Part shown: positions 43,551 to 51,745 of the stretch, in pieces
Layout of the letters: the number at the start of each line of letters is the position of its first letter
Position numbering within the stretch: position 1 is the first letter of the stretch
Assembly: GCF_900170025.1 (NCBI RefSeq)
Contig: NZ_FWEX01000006.1
Coordinates: 2,007,089-2,071,088 of the forward strand
Length of the DNA stretch: 64,000 bases
Direction: 5' to 3'
DNA from: Nitrospira sp. ND1
GTDB lineage: Bacteria > Nitrospirota > Nitrospiria > Nitrospirales > Nitrospiraceae
Notes under the pieces: model-generated
What the model was told of the DNA's origin: nothing
What the model saw: the letters and a program-made list of their open reading frames with translations, nothing else
Database searches by the model: none
Made by a program: the position numbers and the translations under genes

Positions 43551-44684
43551 ATGAACCCTACTCCCAACGCGCTTTGTTTCGGTGATGGCCTGCCGGGAGC
43601 GGGTGCGCCTTGCTATGGTACGGTGTCGGCGGATGGCCTGACCATTGCTCCGGTCGGGCACTCTTTGCTTGTCGAAGAGGCCATCGCGTTCACGGCCATG
43701 TCCGTTGAGGCCGGGGGCCTGGATCATGATCAGCTGGTGGTGTCGTGGGGAGTCGGCGCATCGGTCCGGACGCTGTATCTCAAGGATCCGGCATTGATCA
43801 TCGCGTTTCGTCGTGCCGCTCCCTCTGCGTTGATGGCGCATCTTGAGCGGGCAGCCGAGCAGGTTCGTCGCGCGCGCCACAGCCATCGTGTCTTGTGGGG
43901 CAGCGCCGTGGGGGTGGTGGTCGGACTGGGGTTGATGGTGTGGTTCGGGTCGGATCTGATCGTCGAATGGGCGGTCGCCCGCATACCGGTTCAGTGGGAA
44001 CAGAAGCTCGGCGAAACGGTTTACCAGGATTTCTTGTCCAAAGAAACGGTGCTCAAGGAAGGCCCGGCTGTCAGTGCGGTCCAGGAAATGACTCAGCGCA
44101 TGACGGCCAAGATTCCCAACAACCCCTACACGTTCCAGGTGTCGGTGGTCCAGAGCCCGATGGTGAACGCGTTTGCGTTGCCGGGGGGGTATGTGGTGGT
44201 GTTCACCGGCTTGATGAAGAAGGCGGAGAGCGGCGAAGAAGTGGCCGGGGTATTGAGTCATGAGTTGAACCACGTGTTGCAGCGGCATGGGATGGAACGC
44301 CTCGTGAAGATGATGGGGTTAGCCGCGGTGGTGAGTATTCTCGTCGGAGATCAGCAAGGCCTGATCGGTCTGGCTAGGCAACTGGGCTTGGAGTTGGCCA
44401 CGTTGAAGTTCGGCCGCGAGCAGGAGACGGAAGCGGATGTCACCGGCATTCGCCTCTTGTCTGATGCGCGAATCGCCCCGGACGGCATGATCCGGTTTTT
44501 TGAACGTCTCTCGGAAAAAGACAAAGAACGTGTGGAGCTCTTCTCCTCTCACCCCATGAGCGCGGCCCGTGCCGGGCGGTTGAAAGCGGAGCTGGCCGCA
44601 TTGCCCAAGCAGACCCCCGAGCCGTTCACCTTCGAGTGGAAAGGCGTTCAGGATTCACTGGGCGCGTCCGAACCAAAAAAATAA
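43551..44684 (+). CDS. M48 family zinc metalloprotease, membrane-anchored
   Basis: 377 residues. The zinc site is HELNH (His237, Glu238, His241) with Glu294 in TEADVTG as the third ligand. Residues about 112-132 (LWGSAVGVVVGLGLMVWFG) form one membrane helix; the first 90 residues, a beta-rich part, lie before it, and the catalytic part lies after it. This layout (N-terminal Zn-independent domain, TM, M48) is that of bacterial membrane proteins that degrade or process envelope proteins. The start lies 41 bases after repeat C. Confidence 0.87.
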   Translation: MNPTPNALCFGDGLPGAGAPCYGTVSADGLTIAPVGHSLLVEEAIAFTAMSVEAGGLDHDQLVVSWGVGASVRTLYLKDPALIIAFRRAAPSALMAHLERAAEQVRRARHSHRVLWGSAVGVVVGLGLMVWFGSDLIVEWAVARIPVQWEQKLGETVYQDFLSKETVLKEGPAVSAVQEMTQRMTAKIPNNPYTFQVSVVQSPMVNAFALPGGYVVVFTGLMKKAESGEEVAGVLSHELNHVLQRHGMERLVKMMGLAAVVSILVGDQQGLIGLARQLGLELATLKFGREQETEADVTGIRLLSDARIAPDGMIRFFERLSEKDKERVELFSSHPMSAARAGRLKAELAALPKQTPEPFTFEWKGVQDSLGASEPKK

Positions 44685-44698
44685 TCGCGGAGCTGCGG

Positions 44699-45184
44699 AT
44701 GCGGATCGGAGTGGTTTCGGATACGCATGGACTGTTCGATCGGGCGTTACTCCGTCACTTTTCCGGGGTCGACCATATCCTCCATGCCGGGGATATCGGC
44801 AAGCGTGGTGTCATCGAGCAGCTGACACAGATTGCTCCGGTCACAGCCGTATCCGGCAACGTGGATGGGTTCGAGGCGAGCGGGTTTCCGGTGGAGCAGG
44901 TGCTCGATCTGGCGGGATATCGGGTTGCCCTCTATCACCGGCTGTATGAAGGGGGGCGACTCACCCGCGACGGGACTGGATTCTTGACGCGGACACATCC
45001 GGCGATTTGTGTCTACGGACATACCCACCAACCGAAGGTGGAATGGCAGGAGGGAGTATTGTTGTTCAATCCCGGGTCCGCCGGACCGAAACGGTTTCAC
45101 TTGCCGCGTGCAGTGGGCCTGCTCGTGCTCGATTCCGGGACTATCGACGCGCGGCACATTGTGCTGGCCGATCGGGCGGAGTGA
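44699..45184 (+). CDS. YfcE/MJ0936-type metallophosphoesterase
   Basis: 161 residues. Metal-binding segments are VVSDTHGLFD (Asp8, His10), HAGDIGKRG, GNVDGFEASG, LYHRLYEG (a position usually HG) and YGHTHQP. It matches the small bacterial phosphodiesterases that act on phosphodiester model substrates and 2',3'-cyclic nucleotides. Position 79 in the usual GH motif reads YHR, a mild change. The gene begins 14 bases after the protease; likely co-transcribed. Confidence 0.85.
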   Translation: MRIGVVSDTHGLFDRALLRHFSGVDHILHAGDIGKRGVIEQLTQIAPVTAVSGNVDGFEASGFPVEQVLDLAGYRVALYHRLYEGGRLTRDGTGFLTRTHPAICVYGHTHQPKVEWQEGVLLFNPGSAGPKRFHLPRAVGLLVLDSGTIDARHIVLADRAE

Positions 45185-45237
45185 GGTGGCCAGTCCGCGT
45201 GCAGGATTTTTTGCTCTACATGGTGGGGAGCGTTGGC

Positions 45238-45243
45238 TATAAT
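45238..45243 (+). promoter_or_regulatory. Perfect -10 box upstream of the DUF3015 gene
   Basis: TATAAT lies 62 bases ahead of the DUF3015 start. The best -35 match, TTGCTC at 45211, gives a spacing of 21, longer than normal, so expression may need an activator. Confidence 0.45.
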
Positions 45244-45305
45244 GAGCAGGTCATTCATGGGGACCATCGGGCGGAGTCATTCACTTGTGTAAAGGAGGAG
45301 GACTT

Positions 45306-45815
45306 ATGCTGAGACAATTGATCGTTGCGTTGGGTGTGGTGGCGGTGGCGTCCCAGGCCGGGTTGGCCATGGCAGCGAATCCTGATACCGGACCAGGTTG
45401 CGGTCTCGGGAAGCTGGCGTGGGCAGACTATAAGAATCAGAAGAACATTGCGCCGCAGGTCATGATGGCCACGACCAACGGCACATTCGGCAGCGGCACC
45501 TTCGGGATCAGCTCCGGGACGTCCGGGTGCACGAACGATGGGCAGGTCATGGCGGATCAGAAGACCACCATGTTTGCACTCTTGAACTTTGAGAATTTGA
45601 CGCAGGAGATGGCGCAGGGCAAGGGTGAGCATTTGGCCTCCCTGGCGTCGCTCATGGGGATTCCGGATGAACAGCATCCGGCGTTTTTCGCGTTAACCCA
45701 GGAACGCTACACGGCGCTCGTGCAGGACGGTGAAACCTCGTCGGTGGCGTTGGTGAAGACGCTGAATGACGCGGTGTCGAAGAGCCCTGTCCTCGCTCAA
45801 GCCGTCAGCCGCTAA
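45306..45815 (+). CDS. Exported DUF3015 protein
   Basis: 169 residues. A strong ribosome site (AAAGGAGGAGG) and a clean signal peptide (LIVALGVVAVASQAGLAMA) are present. The mature part begins ANPDTGPGCGLGKLAWADY and holds the TTNGTFGSGTFGISSGTSGC segment that defines DUF3015, then a helical part with LASLMGIPDEQHPAFF. It overlaps the next gene by one base (TAATG). The pair with the DUF4105 protein occurs in many Gram-negatives, which suggests a shared envelope role. Confidence 0.88.
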   Translation: MLRQLIVALGVVAVASQAGLAMAANPDTGPGCGLGKLAWADYKNQKNIAPQVMMATTNGTFGSGTFGISSGTSGCTNDGQVMADQKTTMFALLNFENLTQEMAQGKGEHLASLASLMGIPDEQHPAFFALTQERYTALVQDGETSSVALVKTLNDAVSKSPVLAQAVSR

Positions 45816-47773
45816 TGATGCCAGGGCTCCGGTCATCGGCCGGAGCCCTGTTCGCCTTTCTGCTTCCCATCGTGCCCATCCTGTTTCCTTTGGTAGTCAT
45901 TTTTTTGCTCGCGACTTCTGTCTCGGCGGAAGATCCGCCCACGCCTTATTTGACGCAACTCCTTCAACAGGCCCGCCAGGCGAGATTGGCGGATGCGCGC
46001 GAATGGCATCTCCTGTTGCACTATCGTGCCAATTTGTTCGGCGGTTACACGAGTGAGCAGGACGACCCCGGGTTCTTTCTCGCGCCGGAGGGGAAAACCG
46101 ATCCCCAGGCGGAACTTGATGCGACGCTGAGACAGTTTTTTTCGCCGGAGCTGGTCGGTCGCTCCAAGCAGCCGGCTCAGTGTGCGTTTGTCGCGCGGTA
46201 TGCCTGGCTGGGGGAGCAACTGCGGTTCGACCCGATTCAGCTCCCACCCATGCCGTGCGAACGGTTCGAACGATGGATCGAGGAGTTTCATGCTCGATCC
46301 GTCACGCTCGTGTTCCCGTCGGCCTTCATGAACAATCCGGCTTCCATGTTCGGCCACACCTTCTTGCGCATCGATCAAGAAGGACAAACGGCTCAGACTC
46401 GTTTGCTGGCCTATACGATCAACTTTGCGGCCGACGTCCCTCCGGATGAAGGTCTCGCCTATCCGGTGCGCGGCATTTTCGGCGGCTACCGGGGGCAGTT
46501 CTCTACCGTCCCCTATTACCTGAAGGTGCAGGAATATCGGGACATCGAAAATCGCGATATCTGGGAGTATCGACTGAATCTTCACGATCGGCAGATCCGC
46601 CGGCTCCTCATGCACGCCTGGGAACTTGGGAACGCGTCGTTTGACTATTTTTTCTTCAAGGAAAATTGTTCGTACCACCTGTTGTCGTTGCTGGAGTATG
46701 CGGATCCCTCGCTGCACCTCATCGAACGGTTCCGTTTCTGGACTATTCCGGCCGACACGGTTCGAGCGCTTGCCGCCGAGGCGAGCCTCGTACAAGAAAT
46801 TGCTTTTCGCCCGTCCCGTGTGACGCTCATTCGTCGTAAACGAGAACACTTGACGGACTCGGAGCATAGGCTGGTGAAGCGATTGGTGGGCGATGCGTCG
46901 GCCGCTCAATCGGAGGCTGTTCGGAGTCTGCCGCTCTCCCGCCAGGCGTTCGTGCTGGATGTCGCGTCCGACTATGTGCGGTACAAGGCTGAGCGCGACG
47001 AGGCGCAGGCGGCGACGGCTCGAGATCACAACCGGCAGATCCTGACCGCACGGAGTCTCTTGCGAATTCCGTCAGAGGATCTCTCGATTGCTCCCTTCGC
47101 CATGCAGCCGGAGCTGGGGCACAAGACATCGCGCGCAAGTCTGGGGGCAGGTTGGCGCAATGACGACAGCTACGAAGAGGTTGGTGTGCGGATGGCGTAT
47201 CACGATCTGCTGGATCCGGAACCCGGCTATACCCCGGATGCGCAGATCGAAGTGGGCTCGATCAGTGTGCGCCATTACAATCGAGCGGACCAGACAAGAA
47301 TCGAACGGGCCACCCTGCTGAACGTGCTGTCGCTTTCGCCGATCGATAGTCTGTTTCATGCGCCGTCGTGGAAATTAAATATTGGCATGCAGACAATCAG
47401 CCATCGCGAATGCCAGTTGTGCAGTAACTGGAATTTCAACGGCGGGATCGGGGCGGCCGCGGAAACACATATGCTCCGCCGCGAAGTATGGTTTGCGTTT
47501 GCCGAGGTGGAGGGGAATTACAGTCGAGCCTATGAGGAGAGGCATCGGGTCGGCGGCGGAGCGTCTGTCGGCTTTTATGCCGATCTGGCCGAGCGGTGGC
47601 GGCTGCTGGCTTCGACCAGCTACTTGCGGTATGCGTTGGGTGAAAGGACCGACGATGTGCGCTGGTCGGTGGGCCAGCGGTATACGCTCGCGCAGAATTG
47701 GGCGCTTCGCCTGGAGTACAGTCACCGCGATCACGACAATGATGTACTGTTCACCGTGCAGGCATTTTTTTAG
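45815..47773 (+). CDS. Lnb-type DUF4105 membrane-associated protein with C-terminal barrel
   Basis: 652 residues. After a hydrophobic N-terminus comes an Lnb-N/DUF4105 domain with the conserved FPSAFMNNPASMFGHTFLRID segment and, near residue 285, FFKENCSYHLLSLLEY; His and Cys here match the NlpC/P60-like papain-fold acyltransferase site proposed for Lnb lipoprotein acyltransferases. After residue 440, aromatic beta strands (SYEEVGVRMAYHDLL, WALRLEYSHRDHDNDV) and terminal Phe-Phe suggest an outer-membrane barrel. Lipoprotein acylation is known for the family; here it is an inference. Confidence 0.82.
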   Translation: MMPGLRSSAGALFAFLLPIVPILFPLVVIFLLATSVSAEDPPTPYLTQLLQQARQARLADAREWHLLLHYRANLFGGYTSEQDDPGFFLAPEGKTDPQAELDATLRQFFSPELVGRSKQPAQCAFVARYAWLGEQLRFDPIQLPPMPCERFERWIEEFHARSVTLVFPSAFMNNPASMFGHTFLRIDQEGQTAQTRLLAYTINFAADVPPDEGLAYPVRGIFGGYRGQFSTVPYYLKVQEYRDIENRDIWEYRLNLHDRQIRRLLMHAWELGNASFDYFFFKENCSYHLLSLLEYADPSLHLIERFRFWTIPADTVRALAAEASLVQEIAFRPSRVTLIRRKREHLTDSEHRLVKRLVGDASAAQSEAVRSLPLSRQAFVLDVASDYVRYKAERDEAQAATARDHNRQILTARSLLRIPSEDLSIAPFAMQPELGHKTSRASLGAGWRNDDSYEEVGVRMAYHDLLDPEPGYTPDAQIEVGSISVRHYNRADQTRIERATLLNVLSLSPIDSLFHAPSWKLNIGMQTISHRECQLCSNWNFNGGIGAAAETHMLRREVWFAFAEVEGNYSRAYEERHRVGGGASVGFYADLAERWRLLASTSYLRYALGERTDDVRWSVGQRYTLAQNWALRLEYSHRDHDNDVLFTVQAFF

Positions 47774-47806
47774 CTTGCCTGCACGGCGGACTGGAAATTT
47801 CGGAGA

Positions 47807-48259
47807 TTACGGAATGGGCGGGGACTGGGTCAGGCTGGAGAGAGGAGGCGCTGCGGATGTGGCCACGCCTTCGATTGGCTTAAGCGTGACGGCCACCGCG
47901 TCGGGTTCGATCGTATACCCGCCACCGCTCAAGACATCAACCAGAATTCCGACCAATCCCCCTAGAATCACATTTCCCGCTACCCACCAGGAAAGGTGGC
48001 TTTCGACTCTCGACTGATTCTCCTCGAATCCTTCTTTGGTCAGCACCACCGCATGGTCCTTTTTGCGCTCGACCTTGGTGGCTAGGGGCGTGACGCCTCG
48101 TTCCGTCCCATCGATGACGACTTTCGCGCCGGCCGGTTCCGAGGAAACGTTGAGTTCTTCGTTGCCACCCAGGTGAACGATCGTGGCGCAGCCGGACACG
48201 ACGCTGCTCAAAGCAAGGAGGAAAGTGGTCAGGATTGCTCGAATGGTCATTACGCGCAT
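47807..48259 (-). CDS. PEGA-domain lipoprotein, second copy
   Basis: 150 residues. Lipobox SVVSGC, then NVSSEPAGAKVVIDGTERGVTP (shown only in part here as the PEGA core), KDHAVVLTKEGF and a hydrophobic stretch (VAGNVILGGLVGILVDVLSGGG). It is a paralogue of the protein at 9062-9487, with the same order of lipobox, PEGA and membrane-inserting segment. GAGGA precedes the start at 48259. Convergent with the DUF4105 gene (33 bases between stops). Role unknown. Confidence 0.8.
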   Translation of the reverse strand: MRVMTIRAILTTFLLALSSVVSGCATIVHLGGNEELNVSSEPAGAKVVIDGTERGVTPLATKVERKKDHAVVLTKEGFEENQSRVESHLSWWVAGNVILGGLVGILVDVLSGGGYTIEPDAVAVTLKPIEGVATSAAPPLSSLTQSPPIP

Positions 48260-48532
48260 GGTACGTCCTCAGGCTGTGTTGATGGTCGCCAGATCGTGTG
48301 TTTTGGCCGGTAAGCTCCTGGTCCAAAGAAAATTCTAGCAGGTGTTCGTCAGAGGTCAACGCAGCCGAATGGCTTGAAGTGTGGGTTTTCGATGGGCGGA
48401 AATACTCCGGGCTCGTGGATGATTGGAAAAACGAACGTGCCTCCGTACGGTCGGCTCTTCTACATCGCCTGACACCTCGAACGCACATCGTTGCGCTGAG
48501 TTTCGGTCTCAGCCTGTTGAGTCACCCCATCA

Positions 48533-48556
48533 ACGGCCCCTTCTCAGTGGGGCCGT
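48533..48556. terminator. Stem-loop ahead of the TRL-like promoter
   Basis: ACGGCCCC and GGGGCCGT pair perfectly around an 8-base loop. It may stop read-through into the strong promoter downstream; there is no T-run. Confidence 0.4.
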
Positions 48557-48616
48557 AAGGCCCTAGGGTTTGTACGGCCCTGTTCGACGGCTCTTGCGCG
48601 TGAACCGGCTTTGCGA

Positions 48617-48645
48617 TTGACAAGCCCGGAGAGGTTACCTATACT
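48617..48645 (+). promoter_or_regulatory. Near-consensus sigma-70 promoter
   Basis: TTGACA (48617-48622), a 17-base spacer and TATACT (48640-48645). This is the best promoter in the window: exact -35, five of six at -10, ideal spacing. The start would be near 48652, giving a leader of about 54 bases with a GAGGGAGGA ribosome site. Confidence 0.8.
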
Positions 48646-48705
48646 CCCGCCACGTAGAGCCCCAACTTGGTGGGCGCCATCAACTAACCTCGAGAGGGAG
48701 GACTT

Positions 48706-49032
48706 ATGAAGAAGGTGACCGTCTTGTTTTCTCTGAGCCTGATCAGCGCAGCGTATCTCAGCCTCACGGGCTGTCAGATCGTGGCGTCTCCGATGGCGGG
48801 TGGAATCTACAATGAAACGAAGTACGGCGATGTGGCCACGACCCACAACAGCGCCACGAAGGAAGGTAAGGCCTGCGGTACCTCGATTCTGGGCTGGGTA
48901 GCAACGGGTGATGCCAGCGTCTCGGCGGCGAAAGCGGCCGGCGGAATCACCACGGTGGCTTCCGTTGATCACTCGGCGAAGAACATTCTCGGCATCCTTG
49001 GCGAATGGTGCACGATCGTTAAGGGCAGCTGA
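48706..49032 (+). CDS. TRL-like small lipoprotein
   Basis: 108 residues. Signal with lipobox SLTGC, then a short domain opening with GGIYNETKYGDVATTHN and containing the KEGKACGTSILGWVATGDAS and ILGILGEWCTIVKG pieces, all features of the TRL-like family (small lipoproteins found near tRNA-like or stress genes in other bacteria). It is likely to be very highly expressed: strong promoter, strong ribosome site and its own terminator. Function unknown. Confidence 0.85.
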   Translation: MKKVTVLFSLSLISAAYLSLTGCQIVASPMAGGIYNETKYGDVATTHNSATKEGKACGTSILGWVATGDASVSAAKAAGGITTVASVDHSAKNILGILGEWCTIVKGS

Positions 49033-49054
49033 TCCGGTTTGTTATCCCTCTGAG

Positions 49055-49093
49055 AAAGGGTCTTCGGGATACTCTCCCGGAGACCCTTTTTTT
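49055..49093 (+). terminator. Rho-independent terminator of the TRL-like gene
   Basis: AAAGGGTCT-TCGGG pairs with CCCGG-AGACCCTTT, and a run of seven Ts closes the stem on the plus strand. Located 22 bases after the stop. Confidence 0.88.
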
Positions 49094-49137
49094 CTTTCTT
49101 CGTTCAGTGGCCTCCTACATGGTACGGTACGACGTGT

Positions 49138-49770
49138 ATGTGGCTTCCCATCTTCCTGTGTTTTCTCTTAGGTTCCCTCTGGCATCCGCTCGCAGCCGGC
49201 AGCGCGGAATTCGGCCAAATCGATCTGGGCGGGTATTTGCTGGGGAGTTGGCCGAGGGACCAGACCCTCTTCAACCAGGGCGATACGGTGCCGGCTTCAG
49301 TGCAGCATGGCTTCGGCGCGGGGTTGAAAATCGGCCTCTTTCCCCATGCCACGCGCCGGATGCTCGGAATCGAGATTGATTCCTACGGGCATGGCGGCGC
49401 ACTTTCCTTCCCGAATACAGCGAACGGACAGAACAACGGGACCGGACGCTCAAGCTTGCTGGTGTTGAATACGATGGTCAACCTGGTGCTCCGGTATCCG
49501 GGTGAGGTGGTGACACCGTATATCGGAATCGGTGGCGGCTGGTCGCATGGGACTTTGCTCAATCCCAATATCATCGGACGGGTCGACAAGGATTTCGAGT
49601 CCGCGCGCGCATTCGGTCATCAGTATCTGGCGGGGGCTCAGGTCATGGTGAGTCCGAAGGTCTATGTCTTCGGAGAGTATCGTTACTTCTCTGCCAACTA
49701 CCATTGGGACGGCCTCGCGGTAGATTTTCACGTTCATTATGGAGTGGTCGGGGTTGGGCTGCGGTTCTAA
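49138..49770 (+). CDS. Exported OmpW/OmpA-like outer-membrane barrel
   Basis: 210 residues. Signal peptide (FLCFLLGSLWHPLAAGSA) and a mature part with eight or so likely strands: GQIDLGGYLLGSW, GFGAGLKIGLFP, LLVLNTMVNLVLRYPG, VTPYIGIGGGWSHG, VYVFGEYRYFSANYHW and VHYGVVGVGLRF with a terminal Phe. This is an eight-stranded barrel of the OmpA/OmpW type. The gene is followed after 6 bases by the hydrolase gene. Ligand not known. Confidence 0.8.
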   Translation: MWLPIFLCFLLGSLWHPLAAGSAEFGQIDLGGYLLGSWPRDQTLFNQGDTVPASVQHGFGAGLKIGLFPHATRRMLGIEIDSYGHGGALSFPNTANGQNNGTGRSSLLVLNTMVNLVLRYPGEVVTPYIGIGGGWSHGTLLNPNIIGRVDKDFESARAFGHQYLAGAQVMVSPKVYVFGEYRYFSANYHWDGLAVDFHVHYGVVGVGLRF

Positions 49771-49776
49771 GCTGCC

Positions 49777-50538
49777 ATGAGTCTGCTCGATCAATTCTTT
49801 GTCTATCATCCGGAGCCGTGGAAAGAGGGCGATTGGTCCGCCGCCGGCGGCGTGCCGTTGGAGGATGTCTGGTTTCAGGCTGCCGATGGGACGAAACTGT
49901 TCGGTTGGTATGCGGAGCAGTCTGCTGCTTCTCCGTTCCTGCTGTGGTGTCACGGCAATGCCGGCAATATGGTCCATCGGTTGGACAATCTCCGTGCCCT
50001 ATATCGGTTGGGGCTCTCGGTGTTTCTCTTCGATTATCGAGGATATGGGAGGAGCCAGGGGCGGCCGTCGGAAAACGGGCTGTATCAGGATGCGATCGGG
50101 GCCTATGACTATCTCACGCGCGTTCGTCGAATCAGGCCGGAACGTCTGGTGATTGTCGGTCGCTCGCTGGGAGGCGCGGTGGCCGGGGAACTGGCGACGC
50201 AGCGGCCTGCCATGGGGCTGTTGCTGGAGTCCTGCTTCCCTTCGATCGAGGCCGTGGCCCGCCATCATTATATGGGTTTGCCGCTGCACTGGCTGCTGGG
50301 AGCCTCGTTTCGATTAGAGGATCGGCTCCCACATCTGTCATTGCCCAAGCTGTTCGTGCACGGAGATCGTGACGACATTATCCCGATCGAATTGGGCCAA
50401 CGGGCCTTTGCCGCCGCGAAAGCGCCGAAGGAGTTCTACATCGTGCGCGGGGCCGATCACAACGATGTGCCGTCGGTCGGCGGGCGGGCCTATTTTGCCA
50501 AACTGTCCGCCTTCATTGCCGCTGCGCTCGGTCGCTGA
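49777..50538 (+). CDS. Alpha/beta hydrolase (BEM46/ABHD-like)
   Basis: 253 residues, no signal peptide. Oxyanion-hole segment CHGNAGNMVHR, nucleophile elbow GRSLGG, Asp in VHGDRDDIIP and the terminal His in ADHNDVP. This is the BEM46-type serine hydrolase group with membrane-bound or soluble esterases of mostly unknown substrate. The gene is 6 bases after the barrel; they are probably co-transcribed. Confidence 0.85.
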   Translation: MSLLDQFFVYHPEPWKEGDWSAAGGVPLEDVWFQAADGTKLFGWYAEQSAASPFLLWCHGNAGNMVHRLDNLRALYRLGLSVFLFDYRGYGRSQGRPSENGLYQDAIGAYDYLTRVRRIRPERLVIVGRSLGGAVAGELATQRPAMGLLLESCFPSIEAVARHHYMGLPLHWLLGASFRLEDRLPHLSLPKLFVHGDRDDIIPIELGQRAFAAAKAPKEFYIVRGADHNDVPSVGGRAYFAKLSAFIAAALGR

Positions 50539-50761
50539 GGTGGTGAGAGGCGCTCCGCACCTTCTGCGTTTTTTCTGGTCAGCATGGACTCGCTTGGTAA
50601 GATGCGATGGAGCGATCGCGTGTTCGGCCGTGAGGTCGGCATGAGGCCTCGTCATCATCTGGCAGCTGTCCGTATATTCTGCTAGAGTGCGTCCGCTTGC
50701 CGCACTGGATAGGTGCGGCGGTTCAGTCGAATCGGGCATGATGGGCTCTCGGTGAGGAGGC

Positions 50762-51742
50762 ATGGTGCATCGGATAGGGGTGAACGCAAGAAGGTTCGTG
50801 AGGGTGGTGTGTGCAGGCGCGGTCTTGACGGTGGTGGGATGTGCCGGCGGGCCGTCTCAAACCGCGTTGAATACAAGTGCCGGGGTGGACCCCGTTGCAC
50901 GGGCGGAGTCTCGAGGCCAGGGGGTGAAGACAGTTCAGGTCGCTGTGGCCCCAGCCGTCTCGTCCAATGTGATTTTGGTAGCGAATAAGAACGCTCCGCC
51001 TGCGGCTACGGAACCGACTGTCGAACCGGCCGAAGATCCGTTTTACGATCCGTTTGCCAAAAGCGACGAGCCTGCGGGGGGGGAAGAATATGACCCGTGG
51101 GAGCCGCTCAATACGAAAGTGTTCGAATTCAACAGGCAAGTGGACCGCTGGGTCCTCAAGCCGGCTGCGCAGGGGTATAACGCGGTGGTGCCGAACCCGG
51201 TGCAGATCGGGATCAGTAACCTGTTCTATAACATCCGCTTTCCGTCCCGGCTGATCAACAATCTCGCCCAGGGCAAATTATCCGGTGCCGGCACCGAGGT
51301 CGGCCGGTTCCTGCTGAACAGCACCTTCGGATTAGGTGGGCTGGTCGATGTCGCGAAGTATATGGACATCACGACGCCTGAAGAAGATACCGGGCAGACA
51401 TTGGGGTATTACGGCATGAAGCCCGGGCCCTACGTGGTGCTGCCGTTTCTGCCTCCGTTTACCCTGCGGGATCTCATCGGGTATGTCGGAGATATCGCCC
51501 TGAACCCGATCAACTGGATGGTGTTCCCTATTATCGAGGTGAACGGTATTCCTTCCTTGGTCGCCCATCACAATCGGACGACCTCGTCCATCGCACAGAT
51601 CGGCGGCCGGGTCGAAGAAATTCTGAACGATCGCTCGTTGAATCTGGAGAAGTTTCAGGGGGTAGAGGAAGCGACCCTTGATCTGTATACGGCAGTGAAG
51701 AACGCCTACATTCAGAAACGGCGAAACGCGATCAGGGAATAA
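50762..51742 (+). CDS. mlaA: MlaA-type phospholipid transport lipoprotein
   Basis: 326 residues. A lipobox VVGC, then a long disordered Pro/Ala/Glu-rich linker, then the MlaA domain from EEYDPWEPLNTKVFEFNRQVD through GISNLFYNIRFPSRLINNL, STFGLGGLVDVA and GYYGMKPGPYVVLPFLPP. MlaA removes phospholipid from the outer leaflet of the outer membrane with the Mla transporter. The linker is longer than in E. coli. Other mla genes are not in the window, as often in this group. It stands alone, converging on kbl. Confidence 0.92.
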   Translation: MVHRIGVNARRFVRVVCAGAVLTVVGCAGGPSQTALNTSAGVDPVARAESRGQGVKTVQVAVAPAVSSNVILVANKNAPPAATEPTVEPAEDPFYDPFAKSDEPAGGEEYDPWEPLNTKVFEFNRQVDRWVLKPAAQGYNAVVPNPVQIGISNLFYNIRFPSRLINNLAQGKLSGAGTEVGRFLLNSTFGLGGLVDVAKYMDITTPEEDTGQTLGYYGMKPGPYVVLPFLPPFTLRDLIGYVGDIALNPINWMVFPIIEVNGIPSLVAHHNRTTSSIAQIGGRVEEILNDRSLNLEKFQGVEEATLDLYTAVKNAYIQKRRNAIRE

Positions 51743-51745
51743 CGG

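Larger units (their letters stand above)
48260..48705. other. Intergenic region, 446 bases
   Basis: No gene. The left part may hold the leader of the minus-strand lipoprotein. The right part has a stem-loop and a very strong promoter for the TRL-like gene, listed separately. Confidence 0.55.
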
